Under the pieces are notes generated by a model. The model was not told where the DNA came from, did not search any database, and saw only the letters and a list, made by a program, of their open reading frames with translations. The translations under genes and the position numbers were made by a program. This document shows positions 8,993 through 18,680 of a DNA stretch of 64,000 nucleotides, in pieces; the stretch's first letter is position 1; every line of letters starts with the position of its first letter. This DNA is from a bacterium (GTDB lineage: Bacteria > BMS3Abin14): positions 1,469,431 through 1,533,430 of the forward strand of contig CP070719.1 of assembly GCA_020350725.1 (NCBI GenBank), given 5' to 3'.

Positions 8993-9811
8993 ATGGATCT
9001 TGTCGAAATCAGGAAAAAGGCCAAAAAAGAACGGGGAGGAAAAAAGGCGGAAAAGGCCAAAACCGGCGCCAGGGCCAAGCCGAAAGCCAAACGAAAGGAA
9101 AAGCGGCCCGATGGGGAAGTAAGAGGAATGGACGATACCCGGAAAACGGAGCCCATCGAGGAGGTTAAGCCGCCCGCCGATGTCGTTTCACCGGGTCAGG
9201 ACCCCGAACCCCCTCCCTCGCCGGTGGTCAAGGGAAAACCCGACAGGATCCACCAGGATGAGCTCGCCAGCCTGAAGGACGTGCTGAGAAGCCAGCATGC
9301 CGATGAAAGGGAAGAGGAAGATGAGGAGCATATCCAGATCCTGACCTTCATGCTCGCTGGGGAGGAATACGGTCTAAACATCATGGAAATCAAGGAGATC
9401 GTCAGGCCAAAGGAGCCCACTGAAGTCCCGAGAACGCCGGATTTCGTCCTTGGAATCATCTCGCTCCGGGGTATGATAATCCCCATATACGATGTCAGGG
9501 CAAGGCTGGGCCTCAAAGGGGGCGAACAGGATCAGCGTAGTCGTGTCATCGTCGTGAAGCATAGAGAGCATTTTTACGGACTTCTCGTGGATTCCGTCGT
9601 CCAGGTAATGGACATACCCCTGGGAAAGATCGAGCCACCGCCGGAGATAGTCAGTGGCGTAGAAGGGGAGTTCCTGAGGGGGATCGGCAAGATCGACGAC
9701 CGCCTGATCATCCTTCTGAACCTCTCCAGGATCCTCTCCGTGGAGGACGTTGTCCCTCCAGTGGAAAGGGATGCCCTCGTCTCTTCAACGGAGCCCGCAG
9801 GTGATGAATGA
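8993..9811 (+). CDS. cheW: CheW-domain protein with a strongly cationic N-terminal extension
   Basis: The C-terminal ~145 residues are a CheW domain (ILTFMLAGEEYGLNIMEIKE, then EVPRTPDFVLGIISLRG and IPIYDVRARLGL), the adaptor that couples CheA to receptors. Ahead of it lie ~110 residues: the first 40 or so are about half Lys/Arg, followed by an acidic, Pro-rich linker. Canonical CheW is ~150-170 aa, so the extension is unusual. An ATG six bases upstream is possible, but this ATG has better spacing from GAGGG. The stop overlaps the next gene by 8 bases. The basic tail could bind nucleic acid, acidic lipid or a partner; unknown. Confidence 0.88.
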   Translation: MDLVEIRKKAKKERGGKKAEKAKTGARAKPKAKRKEKRPDGEVRGMDDTRKTEPIEEVKPPADVVSPGQDPEPPPSPVVKGKPDRIHQDELASLKDVLRSQHADEREEEDEEHIQILTFMLAGEEYGLNIMEIKEIVRPKEPTEVPRTPDFVLGIISLRGMIIPIYDVRARLGLKGGEQDQRSRVIVVKHREHFYGLLVDSVVQVMDIPLGKIEPPPEIVSGVEGEFLRGIGKIDDRLIILLNLSRILSVEDVVPPVERDALVSSTEPAGDE

Positions 9812-10739
9812 CAGTAGACGGAATTTTCCGGGAGGAAACAGCGACGACAGCCGCAACCTCGCCCAATGCCCCTCATGCGGAAAATACTACAGGATCCACC
9901 CGGAAAAACTTCCCAAAGGGGTTCGATCGTTCAACTGCCGCAGCTGCGGCTCCCTGATCCCGATCGCAATATCCCGTGAGCATCCGAGATCGGACGATAT
10001 GATCCCGGTGGTCCTGGTGGCTGTCCCTGAAGAGGACCTGGCCGAACTCGTGGTCCGGATACTGGCGCGTAACGGATTCAGAGGGGTCGTCGCCTCAACG
10101 GGCAGGGATGCTGTCAGAATCCTTACTGAGGACCCCCCGGATGCGGCTTTGATCAACGTCGTGCTGCCGGATATCCTCGGATACGAGATCATCGACAGGG
10201 TCCCCGGCGGACCTGCGGAGAGGACATTCCCCATCGTCCTCCTGTCATCCGTTCACCACGGAACCCGATACAAAAGGGCTCCGACCTCCTATTACGGGGC
10301 GGATGACTACATCGAAAGGCATCACCTGCCCGACCTTCTTGTCCCGAAAATAAAGAGGCTCCTGGATGACGGGCCGCGGGATGGCCCCCTCAAGGCCGGT
10401 CCGGAGGTAACGGCTGCTCAGTCCGACGATGATGTGGATGATCGGAGGAAGATCGAAGAGATCCACCTGGAGGGCGGGGACAGGTCGGGCGATCCGGGTG
10501 TTGAGGAACTGAGAAGAATGTGCCGCATCATCGCAGGGGACATCGCTCTCTACAACGAAGAGATCATCAGGGATTCGGCTTCAGCTCAACTCCTGGACAG
10601 TCTGTCCAGCGATCTCGACGAGGGTGTTCGGCTTCTCAGGGACAGGTATCCGGATTTCAACGGAGATCACTCCCTTTTCCTGAAGGAGGAGATGGCCCGC
10701 ATCCTCAATTCCCGCCGGTCACCGGGAAAGGCCGGATGA
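9804..10739 (+). CDS. MJ0042-type zinc-finger protein with a degenerate receiver domain
   Basis: The 311-aa protein starts with a zinc ribbon: Cys22-x2-Cys25 and Cys45-x2-Cys48, with YYRIHPEKLP between, the MJ0042 finger pattern. Residues ~67-190 align with a receiver domain, but the acidic pocket is VPEED, the phosphoacceptor position is Asn118 (LINVVLPD) and the usual Lys is Arg (YIERHH), so phosphorylation by CheA is unlikely. The last ~100 residues are acidic and helical. A paralogue with an intact receiver lies on the minus strand at about 32.5-33.1 kb. The ATG overlaps the cheW stop; the stop overlaps the next ATG. Confidence 0.75.
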   Translation: MNDSRRNFPGGNSDDSRNLAQCPSCGKYYRIHPEKLPKGVRSFNCRSCGSLIPIAISREHPRSDDMIPVVLVAVPEEDLAELVVRILARNGFRGVVASTGRDAVRILTEDPPDAALINVVLPDILGYEIIDRVPGGPAERTFPIVLLSSVHHGTRYKRAPTSYYGADDYIERHHLPDLLVPKIKRLLDDGPRDGPLKAGPEVTAAQSDDDVDDRRKIEEIHLEGGDRSGDPGVEELRRMCRIIAGDIALYNEEIIRDSASAQLLDSLSSDLDEGVRLLRDRYPDFNGDHSLFLKEEMARILNSRRSPGKAG

Positions 10740-12784
10740 GGGTGACATTCATGGACTCCGAGGCAAAGCGGGCCCTGATAACAAGGCTCGGTTCACGGGA
10801 CGAGGAGCTGCGTCGGCAGGCGATGGCCTCCCTGAAGGGGGTTGTCACGGAGGACGACCTGACGTGGCTCGTGGGGCCACTGTCGGACGAGAGTTGGCGG
10901 GTCCGGAAGGAGGCCATTGAAGCCCTGGCACAGCTCGATCCCGCTGCCGAACTGGTCAACAGGCTGATACCTCTCATGGATCCCCGGCAGGAGTTAACCC
11001 TGCGGAACTCCATTGTCGAGGTCATCGAGAGGATGGGTCGCGGTGCCGCGGTCCACGTGGCTGAGAACCTGCACATCGAACAGGTCGACACCCGGAAGTT
11101 CCTTGTCGACATCCTCGGCAGTCTGGCGGATCCTGGAGTCATCCCCCAACTTATTCCCCTCCTCCGCGATCCGGAGGACAATATACGCGCGGCGGCAGCC
11201 GAAAGCCTGGCGCGCATAGGGGATCCGGCAAGCACGGGGGCCCTCATCGAAGTTCTCGAGGAAGCTGACGGATGGGTGGCCTTCAGCGTCCTCAGTGCCC
11301 TTGCCCGGATCGGGAACTCTGAGGCTCTACCCGTCTTTTTCCGCTACATCGATGACAGGATCCTTGCCAATCCAGCCATCGAGGGCATCGGCAACAAGGG
11401 AGACGTCGAGGACGGCATCCGTCTGATGGGCATGCAGTCAGTACTGTCGCGCGGGGCCGCTAAATTAGCGTTCGTTGCCGCAGGCATGATCTACAGGAGA
11501 GCACTCGAGAGGGGCCAAGAAAACCTCGACCGTCTGCGGGAGACCGTGGCCAATGCCGCGGATGAGACGATCGTCGCGTTCCTCACAGAACAACTCTCAG
11601 TCAGCGAGGAACACCCCGACAGGAGGAATTACCTCGCCATTTTGAGTCTCATCGGCGGCGATAAGGCGTTGCAATCCATTCTCTCCCTCATCGATGACGA
11701 CGGCCTGGAATGGGATGTCAACATGGCTCTGCTGGCTATAGGCAGAAGGGATCGCACGGCGGTCACATCCCTGATGAACAGCCACGACGAGTTAGTCCGT
11801 CGCAAGGCCGTCCAGGTCGTCGGTCAGTTGGGTGAGCCCGACCTGCTTGAACACGTATACCCCATGCTGAAGGATGAGAGCGGGCACGTCCGCAGGGATG
11901 CCGCCAGAGCTGTCGCTTCCCTGGGGGACTCAAGGTCCTTCGGGCCCCTCATCGAACTCATCTCCGATGAGTATCGCGACGTCGCCGAATCCGCCGCCGA
12001 ATCCCTGGCCCATTTGGGACAGATGGACCCCGGTGGCCTCTCGGAGAGGATCCGTGCCCTGTTGAGCGGTTCGAGCGTGCGGACCAGGGCTCTTCTCCTC
12101 AGGGTCATGAGCGAGGTCGATGCCGAGGGAAATCTCCCGTTCTTTCTCTCGGCTCTGCACGACGTTGAGCCCGAGATCCGGGCGGCGGCTCTGAACAGCA
12201 TCAAACGGACAGGAGATGAAGAAGTGGTCACTTCCATCATTAACTCTCTGGCTGACGAGAGTCCCGAGGTCCGGGTGGAGGCCGCAATGGCCCTGGAAGA
12301 CCTGCAGCCCCAGGGTGCCGTCGAACCGCTGAAGGCAGCTCTCTTCGACCAGGACCTCCTGGTCAGGACGGTCGCCATTTCCGCCCTGGCAGCGCAGCCC
12401 GGGATGGAGGCGAAGGATCTGGCCCAACTCCTCTCGGACGAGGACCTCATGATCAGAACCTTCGTTATCGAGGCTCTCGGCAGAAGAGGCGCCAGGGGTT
12501 TTCAGGACGCCGTCGAACTCATGGAGGACGCTTTCAGGGAGGAATCGGTGGAGATGAAGCGGAGTATCTGCAGGGCCATGGCACAGATACCCGGTGATCG
12601 GAGCTTCCAACTCCTCCTCGATGCTCTCCGGGACGCCGATGCAAGCGTTCGAGCTTTCGCTGTGCAGGCCATCGCGTCTGTGGATAACAAGGCCGTCATC
12701 GACGTGCTGCGGGATCTGTCGGAAAATGATCCCGACCGGATCGTGCGCGACACTGCCCGTTCCCTGACGGAGGGCAGAAAATAA
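10736..12784 (+). CDS. HEAT / PBS-lyase repeat protein
   Basis: The 682-aa protein consists almost entirely of ~31-residue helical repeats of the type 'LxxLLxDPxxxVRxxAAxALxxIGD', for example PQLIPLLRDPEDNIRAAAAE, EVRVEAAMALEDL and VRRDAARAVASLGD. HEAT repeats form solenoid scaffolds for protein binding. No enzymatic motif, signal peptide or membrane segment is visible, so it is probably cytoplasmic. ATGA overlap with the preceding zinc-finger gene and a one-base gap to cheR place it firmly inside the chemosensory operon. With no receptor gene present, a scaffold for the signalling array is an attractive inference. A second in-frame ATG five codons in is possible. Confidence 0.85.
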   Translation: MRVTFMDSEAKRALITRLGSRDEELRRQAMASLKGVVTEDDLTWLVGPLSDESWRVRKEAIEALAQLDPAAELVNRLIPLMDPRQELTLRNSIVEVIERMGRGAAVHVAENLHIEQVDTRKFLVDILGSLADPGVIPQLIPLLRDPEDNIRAAAAESLARIGDPASTGALIEVLEEADGWVAFSVLSALARIGNSEALPVFFRYIDDRILANPAIEGIGNKGDVEDGIRLMGMQSVLSRGAAKLAFVAAGMIYRRALERGQENLDRLRETVANAADETIVAFLTEQLSVSEEHPDRRNYLAILSLIGGDKALQSILSLIDDDGLEWDVNMALLAIGRRDRTAVTSLMNSHDELVRRKAVQVVGQLGEPDLLEHVYPMLKDESGHVRRDAARAVASLGDSRSFGPLIELISDEYRDVAESAAESLAHLGQMDPGGLSERIRALLSGSSVRTRALLLRVMSEVDAEGNLPFFLSALHDVEPEIRAAALNSIKRTGDEEVVTSIINSLADESPEVRVEAAMALEDLQPQGAVEPLKAALFDQDLLVRTVAISALAAQPGMEAKDLAQLLSDEDLMIRTFVIEALGRRGARGFQDAVELMEDAFREESVEMKRSICRAMAQIPGDRSFQLLLDALRDADASVRAFAVQAIASVDNKAVIDVLRDLSENDPDRIVRDTARSLTEGRK

Positions 12785-12785
12785 T

Positions 12786-13646
12786 ATGCTGCTCGATGAC
12801 ACCGGCAGGGTTGAACTCACCGATGAGGAGTTCAGGCTCCTATCCAGCTTCATATACGATTACTGCGGCATCTTCTTTGACGTCTCGAGCCGCTTTCTCC
12901 TGGAAAGCCGCCTCCAGAACAGGCTGAAGTCCCACCGTTTCGATTCCTTCCTCAAGTACTACCATTACCTGCTCTTTCACCAGGACAGGATCCAGGAGAT
13001 CAACGCTCTCCTGGATGTGGTCACCACCAACGAAACCTATTTCTTCAGGGAGATCAACCAGCTCAATGCCTTCTCGGAGGAGATCCTCCCTGAGCTGGCT
13101 CGCCGCAAGGCGGCCCAGAGGCACATCAGGATCTGGAGTGCGGGCTGCTCGACAGGCGAAGAGCCCTACACTTTGGCTATGATGATCAGGGATTCGAAGC
13201 TTTTCGATGGGTGGAAGCTCGACATCATCGGTACCGATATCAGCCAGCGTGTCCTCAAAACCGCTCGGAAGGCCGTTTATTCCCAGTCATCCTTCAGGGT
13301 AACGGATGCCTCCTACATGCTGCGTTATTTCCGGAAGGCGGATGACGGGAAGTACTCTCTGGACGAGTCCATTCGATCCATGGTGCACTTCGGTCACCAT
13401 AATCTGCTCGACCAGAGGATGATGGGGCTTATCGGCGAATGCGACCTGATCATCTGCCGAAACGTCATCATCTATTTTGACGCCAATGCAAAGGCGAAAG
13501 TGGTCCATTGCTTCCACAGCAGGCTTGTCCCGGGCGGCTACCTGCTCCTGGGGCATTCGGAATCCCTTATGAACATTACGACGGCCTTTCGACTGAAGCA
13601 CCTGAAAAAGGTCATGGTCTATCAAAAACCCGGAGGAGAGGAATAG
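12786..13646 (+). CDS. cheR: Chemotaxis protein methyltransferase CheR
   Basis: CheR methylates receptor glutamates using S-adenosylmethionine. The 286-aa sequence has the N-terminal helical domain (residues ~1-90, with VVTTNETYFFRE) and the Rossmann methyltransferase domain with IWSAGCSTGEEPYTLAM near 117 as SAM motif I. DLIICRNVIIYFD near 220 is the characteristic NVxIYF segment. Length is normal, with no TPR extension. GGAGGG lies upstream of the ATG, and cheB follows after 17 bases. A CheR/CheB pair implies that methylatable MCPs exist elsewhere in the genome. Confidence 0.95.
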   Translation: MLLDDTGRVELTDEEFRLLSSFIYDYCGIFFDVSSRFLLESRLQNRLKSHRFDSFLKYYHYLLFHQDRIQEINALLDVVTTNETYFFREINQLNAFSEEILPELARRKAAQRHIRIWSAGCSTGEEPYTLAMMIRDSKLFDGWKLDIIGTDISQRVLKTARKAVYSQSSFRVTDASYMLRYFRKADDGKYSLDESIRSMVHFGHHNLLDQRMMGLIGECDLIICRNVIIYFDANAKAKVVHCFHSRLVPGGYLLLGHSESLMNITTAFRLKHLKKVMVYQKPGGEE

Positions 13647-13663
13647 ACAGGGAGTAAAATACA

Positions 13664-14728
13664 TTGCGAATTCTAGTCATCGATGATTCAGCCTACAATC
13701 GTAAGATGATCCGTTCCATGCTCATGGAAATGGCGGAGGTCGAACTGGTGGACATCGCCTCCGACGGTGAAGAGGCCATCAAGGCGGTCATGACGGAACC
13801 ACCCGACGTCATTACCCTTGACCTGAACATGCCCCGGATGGATGGTTTCACTTTTCTGCGCTGGCTGATGCGAAACCGCCCCCTTCCCGTCGTCGTTGTC
13901 AGTTCAGAGGGTGGGGAAAAGAATGTCTTCAAGGCCCTGGATCTCGGAGCACTGGATTTTGTCGTAAAACCGCTCAGGTACGCTTCCGAGAGGATCGTCG
14001 AGATCAGGTCTGAACTGCAGGAGAAAGTGCGGGCCGTAGCCAGCAAGAACATGAAGCAATATCTGGATCACCTGAAGGCATCCAGGCCCCCTCGGCGGTA
14101 CCCTGTCCACCACCCGTCGGCAGCCACGGACGATGATATCAAGGGGGTCCTTGTCATTGGAGCGTCCACAGGAGGTCCATCCGCCGTGCAGCGGGTCCTG
14201 TCTGAGATCCACGAGGACTTTTCCCTCCCGATCATCGTTGTTCAGCACATGCCACCCGTGTTCACAAGACAGTTTTCCCTGCGTCTGGGAAAGAATACCC
14301 CCCTGGAAGCGAAGGAGGCGGAGGAGGGCGATCCACTCGTGCCGGGAAGGATCCTGGTCGTCCCGGGAGGATATCATCTGAAAATGGATGATCGGCAGGG
14401 CCACAGGGTCGTCCTGGTGGAAAAGCAGGAGGGAGATCGATTCGTCCCCTCCGTGGACGTGACCATGACTTCCGCGGCAGAGATTTTCGGAAGGAGGGTC
14501 GTGGGCGTCCTCCTGACCGGCATGGGAAATGATGGGGCTGACGGTATGAGCAGGATACGTGAAATGGGGGGACGGACAATCGCGGAATCAGAGGAATCCA
14601 CTGTGGTCTTCGGAATGCCCAGGGCCGCCCTCCAGAAAGGTGCTGTCGAAGAGGTCCTCGATCTGGAGGAGATACCTGACAGGATCATGGAGATGGTCCG
14701 CGACATAAGCGGCTTGAAAAATGGCTAG
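13664..14728 (+). CDS. cheB: Chemotaxis response regulator protein-glutamate methylesterase CheB
   Basis: CheB removes methyl groups from, or deamidates, chemoreceptors. The 354-aa protein has an N-terminal receiver with Asp7/Asp8 (VIDDS), phosphoacceptor Asp53 (ITLDLNMPRMDG) and VVKPL. A linker precedes the methylesterase domain, with the Ser168 (GASTGGPS), His195 (VVQHMPP) and Asp290 (LTGMGNDGADG) triad. All catalytic residues are present. The start is TTG (MRILVIDDS) preceded by GGGAG. About 100 bases separate it from the GAF-protein gene, with no feature seen there. Confidence 0.95.
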   Translation: MRILVIDDSAYNRKMIRSMLMEMAEVELVDIASDGEEAIKAVMTEPPDVITLDLNMPRMDGFTFLRWLMRNRPLPVVVVSSEGGEKNVFKALDLGALDFVVKPLRYASERIVEIRSELQEKVRAVASKNMKQYLDHLKASRPPRRYPVHHPSAATDDDIKGVLVIGASTGGPSAVQRVLSEIHEDFSLPIIVVQHMPPVFTRQFSLRLGKNTPLEAKEAEEGDPLVPGRILVVPGGYHLKMDDRQGHRVVLVEKQEGDRFVPSVDVTMTSAAEIFGRRVVGVLLTGMGNDGADGMSRIREMGGRTIAESEESTVVFGMPRAALQKGAVEEVLDLEEIPDRIMEMVRDISGLKNG

Positions 14729-14837
14729 AGCGGTGATAATTGATAATAATTTACCAGACAGCCAATGTCCTTCTGATTGCCGGCCAGGATGCCGGGAATG
14801 GCGCGTCAAAATGCATCCATGAATTGGAGCCGTGAAA

Positions 14838-15647
14838 ATGGACGATGAGAATAAAAAAGACTCACTCTTCAGGAAGGGTGAAGAGTTTCTGGAGATGTTC
14901 CGGCAGGGGCAGGAATTTACCCAGGAGCTCATGCAGGATAACGAGCGGCTCAGGTACCGGGTCGTCCAGCTCGAGGAAGAATTAAAGGCTAAACTGGACT
15001 TCTCGCAGGAGCCGGTCGCTTTAGCGGCCTACGACGAGAGACTGCGCGAGCTGGAAAACAGGCTTGTCCAGGTGGAGGAGGAAAATCTCAACTTCGCACA
15101 GAGATACATTGACGTCGAAGAGCAGAACAACAATCTTGCCAATCTCTACGTTGCCAGCTATCAACTCCACTCCACTCTCGATTACGATGAGGTCCTGCAG
15201 ATCATCCTGGAGATCATCATCAACCTCATCGGCGCCGAGGTTTTCGCCATCTTCCTTCTGGACGAGAAGGAGAAAGCCCTGCTACCGGCGGCGGCAGAGG
15301 GGGTCGGGCTGGAGGCGATCGAACCCATACCCCTAGGTCAGGGGACCATCGGCCAGGCGGCGGAGCTGAACCAGAGTTATTTCAACGAAAACCCCCCAAA
15401 ATCCATAGATGACCTCTTTCAGGACCCGCTGGTATGTATTCCGCTCCTCATCAAGGAAGAGCTGATAGGGGTCATATGCCTTTACCGGCTTCTCCAGCAG
15501 AAGGAGGAGTTCGTGGCGGTCGATTTTGAGCTCTTCACACTCCTCGCCGGACACGCCGCAACCGCTATTTTCAGCGCCAGGCTCTATACGGAGTCGAGGA
15601 GAAAACTCACGACCTATCAGGGTTTCCTTGACCTTCTCAGCCAATAG
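14838..15647 (+). CDS. Coiled-coil GAF-domain protein
   Basis: The 269-aa cytosolic protein has a charged N-terminus and ~75 residues of predicted coiled coil (RYRVVQLEEELKAKL, LRELENRLVQVEEENL). A GAF domain follows from ~100 to 255 (LHSTLDYDEVLQIILE, AIFLLDEKEKALLPAAAEG, GQGTIGQAAELNQ). GAF domains bind small ligands or mediate dimerisation; the ligand is unknown. The chosen ATG has GGAG eight bases upstream; a GTG two codons earlier is less well spaced. It sits 17 bases before a cheY, so it probably belongs to the cluster, possibly as sensor or array component (inference). Confidence 0.8.
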   Translation: MDDENKKDSLFRKGEEFLEMFRQGQEFTQELMQDNERLRYRVVQLEEELKAKLDFSQEPVALAAYDERLRELENRLVQVEEENLNFAQRYIDVEEQNNNLANLYVASYQLHSTLDYDEVLQIILEIIINLIGAEVFAIFLLDEKEKALLPAAAEGVGLEAIEPIPLGQGTIGQAAELNQSYFNENPPKSIDDLFQDPLVCIPLLIKEELIGVICLYRLLQQKEEFVAVDFELFTLLAGHAATAIFSARLYTESRRKLTTYQGFLDLLSQ

Positions 15648-15664
15648 GCGGGCGGGAGAGAACG

Positions 15665-16039
15665 ATGGCGTCCCTAAAGTTCCTGGTGATTGAAGACTCC
15701 CCGACGATGAGGCAGCTGATTCGCTTCGCCCTTAACCGTATCCCTCAGGTGGAAGTCGTCGAGGCGTCGGATGGTGTGGACGGTTTGAAGAAGCTCTCCT
15801 CAGCGGATATTGATCTTATTCTCACCGATATCAACATGCCGATCATGGATGGGATCAAACTGGTGACGCTCGTCCGTTCGAACGAGAACTACAAGGACAT
15901 CCCGATCATCATTATCACGACCGAGGGCGCCAAAGAGGACAAGGACAGGGCCATGGCCCTCGGGGCCAATGCCTACATCACTAAACCGATCCAGGCGAGC
16001 AGCCTCGTTTCCACAGTTAAACAGCTTCTCAAGCTCTAG
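15665..16039 (+). CDS. cheY: CheY-like single-domain response regulator (second copy)
   Basis: This 124-aa receiver has Glu10/Asp11 (VIEDS), phosphoacceptor Asp55 (LILTDINMPIMDG), Thr in IIITTEGA and Lys in AYITKPIQ. It is clearly paralogous to the CheY at about 5.3 kb, including the 'TDINMP' and 'TTEG' segments. It closes the chemosensory cluster. GGGAGAG lies just before the ATG. The 157-base gap to leuS shows no clear terminator. Confidence 0.93.
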   Translation: MASLKFLVIEDSPTMRQLIRFALNRIPQVEVVEASDGVDGLKKLSSADIDLILTDINMPIMDGIKLVTLVRSNENYKDIPIIIITTEGAKEDKDRAMALGANAYITKPIQASSLVSTVKQLLKL

Positions 16040-16196
16040 TGATCCGATATTCGTACCCCGGCGGCGGTATAGGATACCGTGACGGACGGTTCGGGAAACC
16101 GGGTATCAACCTGCCCGCAGCCCGCCGGAACCTGGACCCGGGTACCTTGAATTTCTCCCCCCGACACGCATAACAGGTAACACCGGAGGTATTTCC

Positions 16197-18680
16197 ATGT
16201 CGTCACCCAGATATTCACCGCGGGAACTCGAGCCGAAATGGCAGGCGCGTTGGGAGGAATCCCGTCTCTACCGGTCCACGGAGAAGTCCTCCAGGGAGAA
16301 GTTCTACTGTCTCGAGATGTTTCCCTATCCCTCGGGGGACCTCCACATGGGGCACATGCGGAACTACGCCATAGGAGACGCCTATGCCCGATTCCTGCGA
16401 ATGAAGGGCTATAATGTCCTCTACCCAATGGGATACGATGCTTTCGGGCTGCCGGCGGAGAACGCCGCGATCACGAGAAAGGTGGATCCGGCGAAGTGGA
16501 CCCGCCGGTCCATCGAGAGGATGATGAGCGTGCAGAGGAGGATGGGCCTCTCCTATGACTGGGAGAGGACCCTGGCCACCTGTGAGCCGGCTTACTACCA
16601 TTGGAATCAATGGATCTTCCTTAAATTCCTGGAGAGGGGACTGGCTTACCGCAGGTCGGCACCGGTGAACTGGTGCCCGTCCTGCGGTACGGTTCTGGCC
16701 AACGAGCAGGTCGAAAATGGGGGATGCTGGCGATGCAGTTCCCAGGTTGAGAAGAAGGACCTCGAGCAGTGGTTCTTCAAGATAACGGAATACGCCGATG
16801 AGCTCCTCAAAGACCTGGACGCTCTCGAGAACTGGCCGGAGCGGGTCAAGACCATGCAGCGCAACTGGATCGGCAGGAGTGAGGGGGCCGAAATCGACTT
16901 CCCGCTGGTCGGTTCCGATACCATCATCTCCACCTTCACTACCCGGCCCGATACCGTTTTCGGTATCACCTACCTGGTCCTGGCCCCTGAACATCCGCTG
17001 GTTGCTCAACTGGTCTCCGGCTCCGAGAGGGAGAAGGCGGTGCTGGATTTCGCCGACAGGGCCATGAGGCAATCGGCCATCGAGAGGACGGATGAGACCC
17101 GGGACAAAGTGGGTATAGACACCGGCCGAAGGTTCATCAACCCGGTAAACGGTCAGCAATTCCCCATTCTGGTGGCCGATTACGTTCTGATGGAATACGG
17201 TACGGGAGCGGTCATGGGTGTCCCGGCGCACGATCAGAGGGACTTCGAGTTCGCGAGGAAATACGGTCTTCCCGTCAGAGTCGTCATCCAGGACGAGACC
17301 GGCGCCCTTGACGGCGATACGATGGTCTGCGCCTACGAGGGCGATGGACCCATGGTGGACTCGGGGCCCTTCAACGGGCGGAACAACCGTGAGGCAATGG
17401 GCCATTTCGTCACGCATCTCGAGGACAACGGATGGGGACGCTCTGCCGTGGGCTACCGGCTCAGGGACTGGCTCATCTCCCGCCAGCGTTACTGGGGCAC
17501 GCCCATACCGGTCATATATTGCGGCGGCTGTGGTACCGTTCCCGTTCCGGAGGACCAGCTCCCGGTTCTCCTCCCCCACGATGTGGAGTTCACAGGTGAA
17601 GGGAACCCTCTTGAGACTTCGCCCTCCTTTCTGAACACCTCCTGTCCGTCCTGCTCAGGTCCCGGACGACGGGAGACGGACACAATGGATACCTTCATCG
17701 ATTCGTCACATTATTTTTTCCGCTACACGGATCCGGCCTATGGCAAGCTGCCCTTCGATCCGGACAAGGCCGCCTACTGGATGCCGGTTGACCAGTATAT
17801 TGGGGGTATCGAGCACGCCATATTGCACCTCCTGTACGCCAGGTTCTTCACGAAGGGCCTCAGGGACCTCGGTCTGACCGATGTGGGCGAACCCTTCACA
17901 CGGCTCCTCACCCAGGGAATGGTGATCAAGGATGGGGCCAAGATGTCCAAATCCATGGGGAATGTCGTCCCGGCCGAGGACATGATGGAACGGTATGGGG
18001 CCGATACGGCAAGGATGTTCATCCTCTTCGCCTCTCCACCCGAAAAGGAGCTGGAATGGAGCGACCAGGGTGTCGAGGGCTCTTTCCGGTTCCTCACGAG
18101 GGTCCATCGGCTGGTGGTGGAGAACCGGCATCTCCTCAATGGCGCCATTGGGGGACAGGAGGTTGAGGACGAGACAGCCCGATCACTCCGCCACGCCACC
18201 CACAGGACCATCAGGAAGGTCACCGACGATATCGAGAGGCGGTTCCAGTTCAATACAGCCATCAGCGCCATCATGGAGCTGGTAAACGAGCTGCAGCGTT
18301 TCCTCACCGAAAGGGGACCGGAGGTCACTGCCGGCCGCGGCGCCGCAGGCGAGGCGATCAGGGTGATCGTTCTCCTGTTATCCCCCTTCGCGCCCCATCT
18401 GGCGGAGGAACTCTGGGAGACCATCGGTCAGCCCTACAGCGTCGCCCTCCAGGAATGGCCGCAATACGATCCCGATCTGACCGTAAGCAGCAGTGTGGAG
18501 GTGGTGGTGCAGGTCAACGGCAAAGTCAGAGCCCGCTTTGCCGCCAACCCGGAAGCCAGCGAGGAGGAATTGAAGGAGGCGGCCCTGCGGATCCCCAGGA
18601 TCAAGGAGTACCTCGAGGGGTCTGAACTGGTCAAGCTGGTTGTCGTTCCCGGAAAACTGGTCTCCATTGTGGTTCGATGA
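16197..18680 (+). CDS. leuS: Leucyl-tRNA synthetase
   Basis: This class I synthetase charges tRNA-Leu. The 827-aa protein shows HMGH at residues 50-53 (the HIGH motif, within [19 protein letters not shown]) and KMSKS at 582-586. It has zinc-ribbon cysteines (CPSCG...CWRCSSQV near 162), a CP1 editing domain ([12 protein letters not shown]-type segment near 242, [13 protein letters not shown] near 341) and the C-terminal anticodon and tRNA-binding regions. Length is slightly short of the ~860 typical but no domain is missing. GGAGG precedes the ATG by seven bases. The stop overlaps the lptE start. Confidence 0.97.
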   Translation: MSSPRYSPRELEPKWQARWEESRLYRSTEKSSREKFYCLEMFPYPSGDLHMGHMRNYAIGDAYARFLRMKGYNVLYPMGYDAFGLPAENAAITRKVDPAKWTRRSIERMMSVQRRMGLSYDWERTLATCEPAYYHWNQWIFLKFLERGLAYRRSAPVNWCPSCGTVLANEQVENGGCWRCSSQVEKKDLEQWFFKITEYADELLKDLDALENWPERVKTMQRNWIGRSEGAEIDFPLVGSDTIISTFTTRPDTVFGITYLVLAPEHPLVAQLVSGSEREKAVLDFADRAMRQSAIERTDETRDKVGIDTGRRFINPVNGQQFPILVADYVLMEYGTGAVMGVPAHDQRDFEFARKYGLPVRVVIQDETGALDGDTMVCAYEGDGPMVDSGPFNGRNNREAMGHFVTHLEDNGWGRSAVGYRLRDWLISRQRYWGTPIPVIYCGGCGTVPVPEDQLPVLLPHDVEFTGEGNPLETSPSFLNTSCPSCSGPGRRETDTMDTFIDSSHYFFRYTDPAYGKLPFDPDKAAYWMPVDQYIGGIEHAILHLLYARFFTKGLRDLGLTDVGEPFTRLLTQGMVIKDGAKMSKSMGNVVPAEDMMERYGADTARMFILFASPPEKELEWSDQGVEGSFRFLTRVHRLVVENRHLLNGAIGGQEVEDETARSLRHATHRTIRKVTDDIERRFQFNTAISAIMELVNELQRFLTERGPEVTAGRGAAGEAIRVIVLLLSPFAPHLAEELWETIGQPYSVALQEWPQYDPDLTVSSSVEVVVQVNGKVRARFAANPEASEEELKEAALRIPRIKEYLEGSELVKLVVVPGKLVSIVVR

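Noticed and set aside
10520-10735. In-frame extension upstream of the HEAT-repeat protein
   Set aside because: It overlaps the zinc-finger gene, is Arg/Gln/Ser-rich without repeats, and a coupled ATG exists at 10736.
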